Source of the DNA: Azadirachta indica
Taxonomy: Eukaryota > Streptophyta > Magnoliopsida > Sapindales > Meliaceae
Assembly: GCA_022749755.1 (NCBI GenBank)
Contig: CM040446.1
Span: 14,532,367-14,596,366, forward strand
Length of the DNA stretch: 64,000 nt
Direction: 5' to 3'
Under the pieces are notes generated by a model, which was given only the letters and a program-made list of their open reading frames with translations, was not told where the DNA came from and did no database searches. Shown in pieces: positions 1 to 11,000 of the stretch. Made by a program: the position numbers and the translations under genes. The number at the start of each line of letters is the position of its first letter. The first letter of the stretch is position 1.

Positions 1-279
1 AACACACAAACAAAAATTGATCTTGGGGTAAATTAAGACTTACTTGGATAGTGAATTGAAGTTTGTTCAAGTGCCGCACGTAGCCAGAATTCCGCTTCAA
101 TTTCCAGCACGTGACATGCAGCTCCCCTTGCCGGCCAATATTAATTAATAAAATTCTCTGTTAATTTGTTGGGATTGTGTGTCATCACAATACTATTAAT
201 CATGGATTTGGGTATAATTACGGGACTTTCGGCATCATACATATTCATTAAGATGCGCACGTGTATATATATGGGATAG

Positions 280-501
280 GATCAAGATCTCTTTCTTCTA
301 CATAATTTTTTATATCAAATATAAGTTGTTAGATTTAAACACATCAAACAGTTGAAATTACATTTGACATGTATATTAATTATGAATATATTAATTATAC
401 ATTAATTATATGGTCAGATATAACGTCAACCGTTAAATGTGTTTAAATTTAACGAGTTATATTTAATGTAAAAAATTGTGTAAAAGAAACGATTCTTGAT
501 C
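280..501. repeat. Foldback MITE, copy 1
   Basis: The two halves are near-complete reverse complements. The left arm begins GATCAAGA at 280 and the right arm ends TCTTGATC at 501. Inner matching blocks include the paired ACATTTGACAT / ATATCTGACCAT and TTTAAACACAT / ATGTGTTTAAA motifs. It is AT-rich, about 220 bp, and has no coding capacity. Copies of the same family lie at 1221-1416 and 27487-27702. The class of transposase that mobilised it is not visible. Confidence 0.7.
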
Positions 502-540
502 TTGCCTATATATATATATAGGCTGTATGCCTAATTTTCC

Positions 541-1095
541 TGGGATTATAGTTTAATTGGTCAGAGCACCGCCCTATCAAGGCGAAAGTTGCGGGTTCGA
601 GCCCCGTCAGTCCCAACCTAGGCTAAGATTTGATGAATTGATCAATTTTTCTCTCCATTTTCTGTGTTTTGTGAAGAGGAGAGATAAAGAGTATGATCTA
701 ATTTCCAGTAGGAGGATCCTTTTTTCGTTTCGCATTTCTTATTGGGCAAATCAAGTCAAGGAATCAAAATGACAATAATTAGTACCGGTTGACGGAGGAG
801 AGACACATGTAGGTTAGTATGGGGGTATCACCATATTCAAGATTCAAAGAGATAGCGTACTGGTCTGGCTTTTTTCAATTGTTCCTGATCCATCGAATAG
901 AGTAGCATAATTTATTTCCCAAGAGCACAATAATTTTTTTTACGATACGCAATTAACTTAACATAGTTACCCTGATATAGTACTTTTTAGATTCAACCTA
1001 CCCTTTATTCTAGCTCTGATTTTTTGTAACCTATATGACTAATTGGGGACAATTTTATCAAAAAAATAAATTGCACACTGGGTTCTCGATGCATG
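541..1095 (+). other. Nuclear plastid DNA insertion (NUPT): trnD and its downstream spacer
   Basis: The block opens with a plastid-type trnD and continues into sequence that I recognise from memory as the plastid trnD-psbM spacer. Recognisable stretches are around 780-830 (ACCGGTTGACGGAGGAGAGA), 855-900 (ATAGCGTACTGGTCTGG) and 960-1040 (ACATAGTTACCCTGATATAG). The right end near 1095 is approximate. It carries substitutions relative to a functional plastid copy, so the transfer is not recent. Foldback MITEs sit on both sides. Plastid origin rests on recall, not on an alignment. Confidence 0.72.
542..615 (+). tRNA. trnD: Plastid-derived tRNA-Asp, decayed
   Basis: A 74-nt cloverleaf is readable. 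The D-arm lies in TAGTTTAATTGGTCAGAGCA, the anticodon loop is CTATCAA (574-580), and the T-arm is GCGGGTTCGAGCCCCGT. The anticodon at 576-578 is ATC where plastid trnD has GTC. It would still read an Asp codon. The acceptor stem has an A-C mismatch (548 opposite 608), and the first anticodon-stem pair is C-A (569/585). These changes, and the surrounding spacer sequence, mark it as a transferred and probably non-functional plastid copy. The 3' CCA is not encoded. Confidence 0.75.
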
Positions 1096-1220
1096 CATCC
1101 CAGTCTAAGGAAGGGGAATACTAATAAAAGATCTGCTCCAACTTCTTGTGATACGAGACTGGAAAGGAATATAAAATAAAATGTAAAAAAAAAAAAAAGA
1201 TGATGAGATTAGCACCCCCT

Positions 1221-1416
1221 TTATTTTATATAAAATTTTATATCAATTGTAAACCGTTGAATATATGTACATCTAACGGTTGAAATTGTATTTGATCATA
1301 TAATTAATACATAATTAATACATTTATAATTAATGTATATGTCAAATATAATCTCAATCGTTGAATGTGTCAATATACAATAGTTTACAATTAATGTAAG
1401 ATTTTAGGTAAAATAA
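1221..1416. repeat. Foldback MITE, copy 2
   Basis: This is an inverted-repeat element related to the one at 280-501. The left arm (TTATTTTATATAAAATTTTA, then ATTGTAAAC) is mirrored by the right arm (GTTTACAAT, then TAAGATTTTAGGTAAAATAA). Both copies carry a CGGTTGAAAT-like block and a central run of ATTAAT motifs. The boundaries are accurate to a few bases. It lies between the plastid insertion and the first LFS-like gene. Confidence 0.6.
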
Positions 1417-1614
1417 TTAGACCGATCCTGTTTCTTTATATATATATATATTCATGATTTCAAATTAAAATAAGTTTCATATGGATACAGAGATGCATGC
1501 CCAAGCATTAATTCATGATTTATACATACATACATACATACATACTCAATCGTCCGGGTCATCCATATATATATATATATGTATATATATTTATATATGT
1601 TTGTTGTGTATAAC

Positions 1615-1622
1615 TATAAATA
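1615..1622 (+). promoter_or_regulatory. TATA box candidate of first LFS-like gene
   Basis: TATAAATA lies 373 bases upstream of the ATG at 1995, in a TA-rich stretch. It is the best TATA match upstream, but the implied leader is long, so a nearer initiation site is possible. Confidence 0.35.
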
Positions 1623-1994
1623 ATTAAGAATTCGAATAATGCGTATATTAATACATTCATAAACAGCAAGTCTCGCAGAAACTGAAAATTAATACTCTTG
1701 AATGTATGAACTCAAATCAGATGATACGTGGAGCCATTGAGAGACACGACAAATTCAAGCATCAGAAAGCTTGCTAGCCAGATCTTCCAGAAAGAAAACC
1801 GATAAATATTTAATAATTAATATGCTTCCAAAATAACTTTTTTGCATAAGGTACTACCGTCGTCACATAATTACACATATCTCGCGAGGAATCTCTCGCT
1901 TTCCGAGCCTTTAATTTGCTTTTGGACTCCTCCCAGAAACCAACGTCGTCGGGAATAAAACATATTCCAATTGTGAAATTTTGTTCTTCAACTA

Positions 1995-2540
1995 ATGGAG
2001 CACCCAAAATGGGAAGGCAAGGTTTCTACAAGGCTATCGAAAGCCGCTACAGACCAGATTTGGCCTCTTTTTACAGATTTCTTTAACCTACACAAATATT
2101 TTCCAAGCCTGGAAACCAGCTATGGCCTCCATGGAACCAACGGTGAGTCTGGTTGCATCCGATACTGTGCTGGCTTTTCTATCCCATCCACATCCAAATC
2201 CACTGGCAGCAGTACTGATGCTGATACTGATACTGAACCTGAACGTCTTGTTAGCAGCTGGTCCAAAGAGAGATTAGTAACCGTAGATCATGTTCAACGT
2301 TGCTTGAGTTACGAGATGATTGACAGCAATATTGGGTTCAACTCATATGTTTCAACAGTCAAGATTGTTCCTGTTCCAGCAGATGATAATGATGGTCAAA
2401 GTGGATGTGTGATTGAGTGGTCGTTTACCGTTGATCCAGTGGAGGGTTTAGTATTTGATGATCTGGTTAACAAGTATGATCTCGGATTACAGCGCATGGC
2501 TAAGAGAATGGAGGCTGCAGTATTACCGCTTCAAGTTTAA
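1995..2540 (+). CDS. Lachrymatory-factor-synthase-like protein, copy 1 (Bet v 1/START fold)
   Basis: A single-exon 181-aa protein of the LFS / polyketide-cyclase-2 branch of the Bet v 1/START superfamily, a fold with a hydrophobic ligand pocket, probably cytosolic. The family signature is present: WEGK near residue 6, FTDFFNLHKYFPSLE (27-40), CIRYCAG (54-60), WSKERL (89-94), RCLSYEMID, and the C-terminal CVIEWSF. Onion LFS depends on an Arg (CVRY) and a Glu (WAKEKL), from memory R71 and E88. Both have equivalents here, R56 and E92. A Ser/Thr/Asp-rich insert (about 63-86) makes it longer than its neighbours. No signal peptide is seen. In plants lacking onion-type sulfenic acids the substrate is unknown, so LFS-like names a family and not a proven activity. 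The ATG is the first in frame and WEGK follows at the family's usual distance. Confidence 0.88.
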   Translation: MEHPKWEGKVSTRLSKAATDQIWPLFTDFFNLHKYFPSLETSYGLHGTNGESGCIRYCAGFSIPSTSKSTGSSTDADTDTEPERLVSSWSKERLVTVDHVQRCLSYEMIDSNIGFNSYVSTVKIVPVPADDNDGQSGCVIEWSFTVDPVEGLVFDDLVNKYDLGLQRMAKRMEAAVLPLQV

Positions 2541-3890
2541 TTAGTTCATTTCAGATTACAAGTGTCATTTTTCTGATTGCTTTTCTTCTCTTTATAATTA
2601 TAAATAAGTTAGTCTCACTGTCTTTCAATATTATTGTAATTAATGTTTCTATTTTATGATATTATCTACAATTACGTGCAAAGCAGAGTATGCATATACA
2701 TCCCCTGTATGGCACGCGTTGCTCTGTTCACACAAGAAAGTTAACAAGAAACGACTTGTCGGATGCAATGAATGCAAAGCAAAGCAAGGCAACATTGCAT
2801 GTCTAGTCTAATAATGTGTTTGGCAGGCACAGTGGTTGAATACGAGTAATTTTAATGGAAAAACTTCACTCCAAAAAAAAAAAAAAAAAAAAAAAAAGAG
2901 TAAAAGATAAAAGGGCAATCAACAAATCACAAGAAAGGGAAGCCAGCCAGCCAGCCAGCCACCCATTTTGCCTAATTTACCGGTTGCCTGCCTGCAATTG
3001 CAAACAGTGACAACCCCACGCAAATCAAATGTTAGAGGTGATTTCCAAATCTTGGTTTCAAGACACCAGTTCCGTTCCCGTGGGTCAAAAAAGCAGCTTT
3101 TGTTGCGTTAAATAATTCGGAACTACATAGAAATTGGGAACCAATACAAAAGAAAATCAATCTGGTGCAGTTGATCTCTTTGCAATCTTCATGCCAGCCA
3201 GGCTTCATTATATAGAAATTAAAGCTCTATCTGCTCTGTTATAATTCATTACCCGACACGACATGCTTTACATGTCCTATTGATTGATAATTATCCATAC
3301 CCAATGCCACCAAATTAACATTTTAATATAATGAGCTTTCGAATAATAATATTATTATAATATTATCAATCCCAATTCCCACCCCGTGACAGTGGCAAAT
3401 GCACGAGTTCAGATACAACATTATCGCACCGACAACTTTTTACTTCTCTATGCAAATATGGACCAACGACTCACATCCTATGCACGTGGCTCTTTTTCTG
3501 TCCTGTATTTCCATATTCCATGGGTTTGGTAGTCTTCTTCCTTCAAGCATCTCGTAATATCTCCATATTAATCAATCATATATATCATTAACATAACTAT
3601 CAATCACAATGGATGGACGTTTTCATTATTATTGAGAGAGCACACGATTAATTGTTCTAGTTTCTCTTTTGTGGTTGGAAAATATCAACCGTCAAAAGTG
3701 AAGAATGTGCCTTCCCACAAAGTGAGAGATTCTTTCGTGCACTCCGTTTAGTCTTCCCTTCCAATAACACCATTATAATATATATCCCATCAGCAGCATC
3801 TTAAAATCTATACTATATGCATTCAAATTAAGAGATTGGATGCATTAGATATTTAATTGGAAATTAATCTTCCACATTTATATTACCTAG
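2541..3890. other. Spacer between the first two LFS-like genes
   Basis: No coding sequence is supported. It holds a poly-A run (about 2874-2897), a short CAGC repeat (about 2941-2960), an AT palindrome near 3343-3366, and a CACGTG G-box-like hexamer near 3483. The last kilobase is presumably the promoter of the downstream LFS-like gene. Confidence 0.6.
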
Positions 3891-3891
3891 C

Positions 3892-3898
3892 ATATAAG
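3892..3898 (+). promoter_or_regulatory. TATA box of second LFS-like gene
   Basis: ATATAAG about 95 bases upstream of the ATG at 3992, followed by a CT-rich leader with ATTCAC and CTATT repeats. Spacing and context fit a plant core promoter. Confidence 0.55.
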
Positions 3899-3991
3899 CA
3901 ACGCAACCCTGGCATTCACATTCACATTCACATTCCATCTTCTTTTCTCTTCTTTTGCTTCTATTCTATTCTATTCTATCCTGGCTAGCTC

Positions 3992-4498
3992 ATGGCAGAA
4001 GAAACACAACACAAATGGGAAGGCAAGGCCAGAATTGAGGTAGCAGGGTTAACAGCAGATCGAGTTTGGCCTTGCCTTGAGGATTTCTGCAACTTCCATA
4101 AGTGGTATCCCAATCTTGACACTTGTTACCTTGTGGAGGGAGTTCCAGGGCAGCCTGGTCTGGTCCGCTACTGTGCCTCAACAAATCCATCATCTCAGGC
4201 TCAGGCCTCGGATGAGGCGACAACCAGATGGGCAAAAGAGAAACTGATCATGATCGATCCCATCCAACGGTGTTTTAGCTATGAGGTCACTGATAACAAC
4301 CTTGGAATTAACACGTATGTGGCCACAATCAAAGTATTTCCAGTCGATGGCGATGGTGAAAATGGATGCATCATCGAGTGGTCATACGTTGCCGACCCAT
4401 TTCAAGGGTGGAAACGTGAAGATTTTGTTTCTTATCTTGATTCTTGTTTACAATTCATGGCAAAGAAAATGGCGCACGATCTTATCCAGACTGCCTGA
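3992..4498 (+). CDS. Lachrymatory-factor-synthase-like protein, copy 2
   Basis: An intronless 168-aa protein of the same family as the gene at 1995. The whole signature is present: KWEGKARIEV (8-17), VWPCLEDFCNFHKWYP (25-40), VEGVPGQPGLVRYC (48-61), RWAKEKL (79-85), RCFSYEVTDNNLGIN, CIIEWSYVADPF, and a C-terminal helix ending LQFMAKKMAHDL. Residues equivalent to the onion LFS catalytic Arg and Glu are R59 and E83, so the pocket chemistry looks intact. It sits 1.45 kb downstream of copy 1 on the same strand, as a tandem duplicate, and ends about 640 bp before the 3' end of the convergent hydrolase gene. Its VPGQ segment makes it closer to the pseudogene at 17.8 kb and the gene at 30.6 kb than to copy 1. 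The natural substrate is unknown. Confidence 0.9.
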   Translation: MAEETQHKWEGKARIEVAGLTADRVWPCLEDFCNFHKWYPNLDTCYLVEGVPGQPGLVRYCASTNPSSQAQASDEATTRWAKEKLIMIDPIQRCFSYEVTDNNLGINTYVATIKVFPVDGDGENGCIIEWSYVADPFQGWKREDFVSYLDSCLQFMAKKMAHDLIQTA

Positions 4499-5135
4499 AA
4501 TTTGTCTTTTTCCTGTTCCTCTATGTAGTAGCATGCTTGGTTCTATTGTTCTTGTTTTCTTCTTACTACGAGTACTGGGCTTTTCATCACGTATGCTATT
4601 TGGCACTATGGACCGGTTTGAGCTACGCACTCGATACGATTTTGTTTACTTCATTGCATTTGCATAACAATAATTTGTTATCTTGTTGAACATCGCATAT
4701 TTTGGAAATTGCAACTCTCCCAATCTTTGAGTTCTAGGAATGGTAGGGTAATCTTCTTATCGTTAGAAAAAATTAAGGCAGCTTTCGCCTTGGAACACTT
4801 TTGTCAAGTTAACAGAAACCCTCGCTCTATTTATTTCGGTGATAGATAATGTGAAAAATAAATTATTGCATAAAATACGTCCAAACCATGGAAGAGAGCG
4901 AGAGACCAATTTTTTCGCTTAAGTATGTGCATATTTAGATATATATCTGACTCAGAGGATGACCATTTTCTTCTCTTTTTCCGGCGAAGAAAACAAACAA
5001 ACAAGTGTAGCCATAAACTATACTGCCAGAATACACATCTAATCTATGAGATTCTCCAACACAGATGTGTGGACGAATATCTAATGCCCCACCCCCTGAA
5101 ATCCCTGAACTTGAAGAGAATAAAACACCTCTTTC
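4499..5135. other. Convergent 3' spacer
   Basis: This lies between the end of the second LFS-like gene (+) and the end of the hydrolase gene (-), and presumably contains both 3' UTRs. No conserved reading frame is seen. The open frames that run past 4498 are out of frame with the LFS-like protein and lack family features. Confidence 0.55.
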
Positions 5136-7930
5136 CTATAAGATGAATGAATCACCCTTATCAATGCTGGCAACTAGTCTCTTCTCCATCCAGTTAATTA
5201 TATCCTGTGCAACCTCATCGCGCTCTGGCTCAAAGAGAAGGTCATGCAAGAAGCCCTCATACAGTTTTATGTCTTTAAACATAGAAGCTGCCTCGTTATA
5301 TAAATCCTGGGACGCTACAGGGTCAGTGACTTTGTCTGCTGTCCCATGAAGAACAAAGAATGGAACAGTCACAGACTTAAAGTTCCGCATCAAGTAAGCG
5401 GAAATGCGCAAGATCTCATGTCCTGTTCGGACCCTTATGGGTCCTGTATAGACCAATGGATCAGAATACTTTGCCAATAGTGCTGCTGGATCCCTAGAAA
5501 CCGGAATGCCCCTTTTGTTAGCACCTTTAAACTGGAACTTGGGAACAACCAGAGAGAAAATAGGGGCTACCGCCTGTATGAAGTGTCAATGAGAGAACTT
5601 TTAACCAGTGAACACAAGAATACATGAAACCATTCATTTCAAACAGCTTAAGATCTTATCATTGCATAATCTGTATCATGGATCAGAGTGAAAGGGAGAA
5701 ACTACTTACTCCAACAATAGGATGTGCTGGCTCAACACGCAAAGCTGGTGCTGATAGCACAATTCCCTCCAGCATTGCCCTAATGTGTGGATATGAAGCC
5801 GCCTGACACAAAGATACAACTCATTAACTCAGAAATTCTATTAAAAAAAATCCACTGAGACGAGTCTAATATGCAATCTGCCCAAGGCCTCACCTTCAAA
5901 ACCACAGCCCCACCAGTAGAGTGACCAAACAGAAAGCATGGTACTGCAGGATTTTCTGATTTGATTTTTTCCAAAAATGCCCCCTGTTTAAACAGAAGAT
6001 AAGGGAGGTTATATCTATTTCACTTGGAACACCAAATCTTGATGGATTTAGAATCAAGCAAGATACAGCAAAGTAGTCCTATAAAATTTCTAATTGACTA
6101 TAAGATTTCTTATTGTTCCAAAGCTGGTCTGCAGACACAGTATGGTAAACGTTACTGGTATAACTCAATTTGAAGGTGTAATTATGACAGCAGACAAATA
6201 AAAAGATATTGGTAAAGGAGACAGAACGGATTGTTGCACTTTGAAGGTAAAAGCAGGATCAGTTAAACAGATCTACAAAAGTATAAGAAAAGTAAAACTA
6301 AGCTGCACTTACAGTATCTGCAACCACATGGTCAAGGGAAGGAACATATCCATGCAGCCCATCACTTCCACCATGACCTAGATTGAAGAATGACCCATTA
6401 CAAGTACGTAAATCTAACTTTCAAGTCTGACATCTTATAGAGTTAAGGAGCAACTTCTATACCTATCCAGTCCATAGCATAAACCCCAAAGTTGCATGAA
6501 GTTAGTTGCCTGGCAAAATGAGCATACCTCCCACTGAAAATCAAATGAAAAAAATATAAGAGAACTTGATCAGTTTTCAGTACATGAATTATGAAAAGAA
6601 TAGGAGTGTAAGAGGCAAACAGAGCAACAGTTCTGAATACAGGTCACTCAAAATTACCTGTGCTCATTCAGCCCATGAATTATGATCAAAATGCCTCTGA
6701 CAGAATAAAGCACTTGAAATTAGAACATAAGCATGTAGAGAAACAGAATAAAGGCAGCAGCAAGGAATGTATAAACTGTACATGGTAAAGTTTTGTGGAA
6801 TAAGAACCACAAAAAATCAGAGAGCCATGTGGCACGAAAACCCCTTAATCCTTTCATGCAGTGAACTCCTGGCGTGCCAGAGTTTTATTAGAAAATAAAA
6901 TGAATTATTAGGCAGATAATAAGTTGACAGCAAGCATAATTTACACAGTATCCCCAGAGTGTCCCAATGTTGAACTTAACATTCATGTGAATCATATTGA
7001 ACTATACCACTAACATTTTTCTGCATTGGATATTTTAAATCTTGAAAAACTCTGGACAATTTAGAACAATGTACATCCTCCAGAAACCAATAAGAAACAC
7101 AAAACTCATTTTGCAATCAAATTGGCTTAACAAATAAAGCGCAGAATTTCCATCACAGTTCATTTACTTTTCAGTTAGAGAGAATTGTTTAAAAAAAAAT
7201 GAAAAACCTCCAAAATCCCACGGAACTAGACTTTAGTAACAGCAAAGTTTCCATTCAATCTGTTTGTCATCAGCTGAACAGTCCAGTATCAAGTTGAACC
7301 ACACAAGAAGAAATTGACAAAAGAGGGGGACATATTATATATCAGACTCTCGACACAAACAGAGAGCCCGTATCTTATACCAGATTATCGACTTCTTAAA
7401 AAAGGCAGAAATATTCACAATTCACTTTCCATTTATCATTTCCTCAACTTATTCACCAATCAAACAGACCATAAGATACTGCAATTTGAGAATTTGTAAG
7501 TCAAAAAACTCAAGACCACCATTCAAAGTCAAAGAACCTAAAAACCAAATGAAAAACCTTACTTCAATTCTCCGGTAACTGGGAACCACGAACGGCAAAA
7601 CAAAGCGTTCCTTCTAACGCCGAAAAAAAGAGAAGTGTTCCACCCGCACCGAACCTCTCCGTCGTCGGCCTCGAATCCCATTTTTATATCCTCAGCCAAC
7701 GCTCTTCTTCGCATGGTGTCCTCTTCCTCTCGTCTCCACGCCGATCTCCGCTTCAAACTTTTGGCCGGAGATTTTGGCGCACCGGCGGCCGAGCGCTGCG
7801 GAAGGAGGAAGAGGACGACAGCGAGAATGATTGATTGGATAAAAATTATAGATGTTTTTAGGGTTTTTAGGATCGGGATTATGCGATTGCTCGCTCCGGA
7901 TGTCAACTGTTCCATCTCCGCCGTGGACAT
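5136..7930 (-). CDS. Monoacylglycerol lipase / caffeoylshikimate esterase-like hydrolase, seven exons, frameshifted in last exon
   Basis: Exons on the - strand: 7930-7563, 6696-6658, 6533-6463, 6377-6313, 5983-5894, 5802-5710, 5574-5136, all with GT-AG borders and consistent phase. The product belongs to the Hydrolase_4 (serine aminopeptidase S33-like) family, which cleaves acylglycerols or caffeoyl-shikimate-type esters. Visible parts: an N-terminal hydrophobic segment (about 27-43, IIFIQSIILAVVLFLLP), a basic linker, HGLNEHSGRY, the nucleophile elbow GHSTGG (Ser about 203), the HGTADKVTDP acid motif, and the histidine in FLHDLLFEPER. The start is the ATG at 7930; further upstream in the frame only a TTG is open. 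Oddity: exon 7 carries one extra base near 5520. After 18 codons of exon 7 the frame hits TAA (5518-5520), while the next frame continues the family sequence to 5136. The intact length would be about 387 aa. It is either an assembly error or a genuine null allele. Confidence 0.85.
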
Positions 7931-8066
7931 GCTGCCAGAGGACGGAACAGATTTAACGATGAATGATAAATGAATGAGCAAGAGAAAAAGCTAAGAGTCA
8001 AATTAGAAGAAGATATCTTACACACACAAAAGCAAAAGGAAGACAATCGTCCAGCGCTTTATGGCA

Positions 8067-8074
8067 TATTTATA
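8067..8074 (-). promoter_or_regulatory. TATA box of the hydrolase gene
   Basis: TATAAATA on the - strand, about 137 bases upstream of the ATG at 7930. This gives a leader of roughly 100 nt, a usual arrangement. Confidence 0.6.
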
Positions 8075-8080
8075 GTCGAC

Positions 8081-11000
8081 GGAGAGAGAGGACAAAAAGA
8101 GATCATTAGCTGGAAGAAGGGATGGTCCAAGTAAAGGGTTTTAAGAATGACGTGGCTATATTTGGGTTGAGCGGTAGATTCTAGGTCAACTAAAAGTTAA
8201 AACCCCATTGGTACATCATTTGAACTTTTTACGTCGACTTAGAGATGGAACGGTAGTGATTGAGTTCTATGCGATACATGTATTGGTGCCGCGAGTGTCT
8301 GGTGTATGGGAAAGTTTTTATACGGAAAGAAAGCTCAGGGAAGATGAGGGTGAAGAAAATCTAAAGTGCAGTGAGGGTTACGTAACTACTATTTAAATTC
8401 ATTGCTTAAACCGGCAGCTCGGCTTACGTTTTTGGCTAATATAAATCGCCTTAATTTATTCATTAATATAAATTTCTAAATAAATGATATAATTTTGCAG
8501 TATTATTTTATAATAATAAATACGTTTAAATATTTATTTTTTCGATGAACTGTGTCCGTGTGATAAAAAAATAAAAAATAAAAAATAAAATTTATTATTT
8601 TAACAAATCCGCAGTTGATCTTCCAAACGTGTGGGCCGCTTCAAATCTTGCGGGCAGAGGCGAGTCGAGTGGAGTCGGTTAGGGGAGTGGATTAATTAAA
8701 GACGTGGATTTGGAGCCGCAGAAACATCTGATCATTCTGGTCACTAGGACACGGCCACGTGGTAATCTCTGAGAGTGCATGGCTAATTGAGCGGAATTCA
8801 CGAGGGAAAATTATAGAAATTTTCTCCTTTGATTCCACATTTGTGTCTAACACAAGCGCAGGGCAGCACCAGCCAAGTTAACATCAAAGGCGTTTTTTCA
8901 ACAGTTTTAGAAGCACCACAATATTACTCGTTAACAAGTATTAATTAATCAATAAGGAGGCTATCAAACATTTTTATTTTTTCATTATTAGTTTTCTTAT
9001 CTGTTATTTCGAGGAATATTTCGAAACATTTCTGTACTTACGTAACACCACCGGATTACATAAAACTGACCTGTAATTTACTTCTTCGGATTCTCCATCA
9101 TATCATGTAATTAATTAATTGTAAAGATAAGGAATATGCTTTGCAAGTACGAGATTGGAGGCGAACAAATTCTCAGGAAAAGGTTAAAATAAGCCTGAAA
9201 TCGCTTCTTCGTATCGTATTGTTTGTTATCAGCCCATATATACATAGTAAAATTCCCCATAATAAAAACAAAAGTCAAAAATATAAAAAGGGAGATAAAA
9301 TATGAACAGAAAAAGCAGAAACGGGCTAGTTTTAAATTGACGTAAAAGGGCCGGCGTGTATTTGAATTTATTCAGGATATATAGGCAATTGATAATAATA
9401 TATGGGCAGCGCATGCATGCAGCTAAGCTAGGGTAGGGATATCGATGGAAAGTTTCTGTACGCAGTCTCGGAGAGCGCCATTAATATTATTGGACGATTG
9501 CTCCATGATCCTTGTAGTCTGTGGATGTATTAATTTTCAACTGATCGAGAAACTTTATTGCTTGAAATGATAAGTTAAAGAGTAATACTCACATTAATTA
9601 TGAATTATGATGGTGCATATTATATAAGATAAATCAAGCGTGAAGAAAGTGAAACGGAAAAAAACCAAAATCAAAAACGAAAAAGTTAAGCGAAATCTGT
9701 TGCTTTCTAACTCTAATTGATGATAGCTCAGTGCAGCATTAGATTTAAGCATTACCGTACCTTTTGCTTTTTATTTTTTATTTTTTATTTTAAAATTTGT
9801 TTAATTATGATAAAAATGCATATAATAAAAGAAAGCTGTTGGTCAAATGGTAGCCATGTAATGATGATAATGCTGCTTTATTATAAGTACTGAATATTTA
9901 AATGTCATTTAAAATTTCTTTTTATCATGGATATACATATACTAACTAATTAATGGACCAAAATTAAGCATTAGCCTGGAAAGACCCTAGACTAATGATA
10001 CTGATAGACAACGAAAGTTTAAAGATGCCTATTCTGCCTCATATTATACAATTTATATAGTTCATGGACCACTCAACTGCTTGCGGCATTTTATGGACTT
10101 TTCTGCCTACCCAGTTTTTTAATTGTCAAATTAATGGACCCCTGTTTCTTTTTTTTTTTTTTCTTCCAATGCCTATAAACCACTATTATTCAATTTATTT
10201 TTATTAGGTGCTCTAATAATTACGATTAGCTTATAAAGTGTTACTTTTTAAAAATATTTTTATTATTGGCAATCGACGAGGTTAAACAAAATGATTACGG
10301 GTGGGGATTGGGAATGATGGCCTTCTTTTGTTAATTGCTAAATATGGGTGCTTGTCACGTGCTGCCAATTCAGAACCAGAATTGCCGAAAGTGCAAGAGT
10401 ACGAGATCGCGCTGCTCTTAGAATAAGTGCGCTCAAGTTCCGGACTTACCTACCCTCTCGATGAAGAGCGTACATTTGTAAATAAACAGTAGTATGCGAG
10501 CATAATTAGGATTTCAAGAGGCGTTCGAGGATGAGTGAAACAAGACGAAAGCGTGCTCGACTTCCTACCATGGCGACTGAGGCTGAGCATGTTAACGACC
10601 CTTGGAAGCAACCACCTCAAGCATCATTTGGGCTGAGTAACCAAGCATAAGGGAGAAGCAAGTTGAACAGCACATGAAGCAATTTAGTAATCAAGCTTGA
10701 CTTCCTTAAAATTGTGATCCAATAAGTTCAAATTAGAGATAGTGGTGGTAGGTAGGATATTTGTGTATTTTATATAAATAATTATGTATGGATTTATCTT
10801 GGCTATTGAAAGTGCTTGTGTAATTAAATCATGGCCATCGATTTGTAAATATATATTGTATAGTGTTATGTAATATAAAGAAGAACTCATTTTTCTCTTC
10901 CCATTTGTGTCTCATGTTCTCTTATTCCTTCTCCACATTTGCTCCCAATTTGAGTATCAAGTTAACACATCTCATGACCACATTTTGCACTCACCTAAAT

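Noticed and set aside
557..772. Open frame across the plastid tRNA-Asp
   Set aside because: It reads through the tRNA and plastid spacer and has no protein features.
1810..2007. Open frame on the - strand overlapping the start of LFS-like copy 1
   Set aside because: Opposite-strand overlap with a well supported gene, no domain and no splice context.
10531..10650. 39-codon ORF with basic start
   Set aside because: Too short, with no known motif or promoter. Noted only in the spacer entry.
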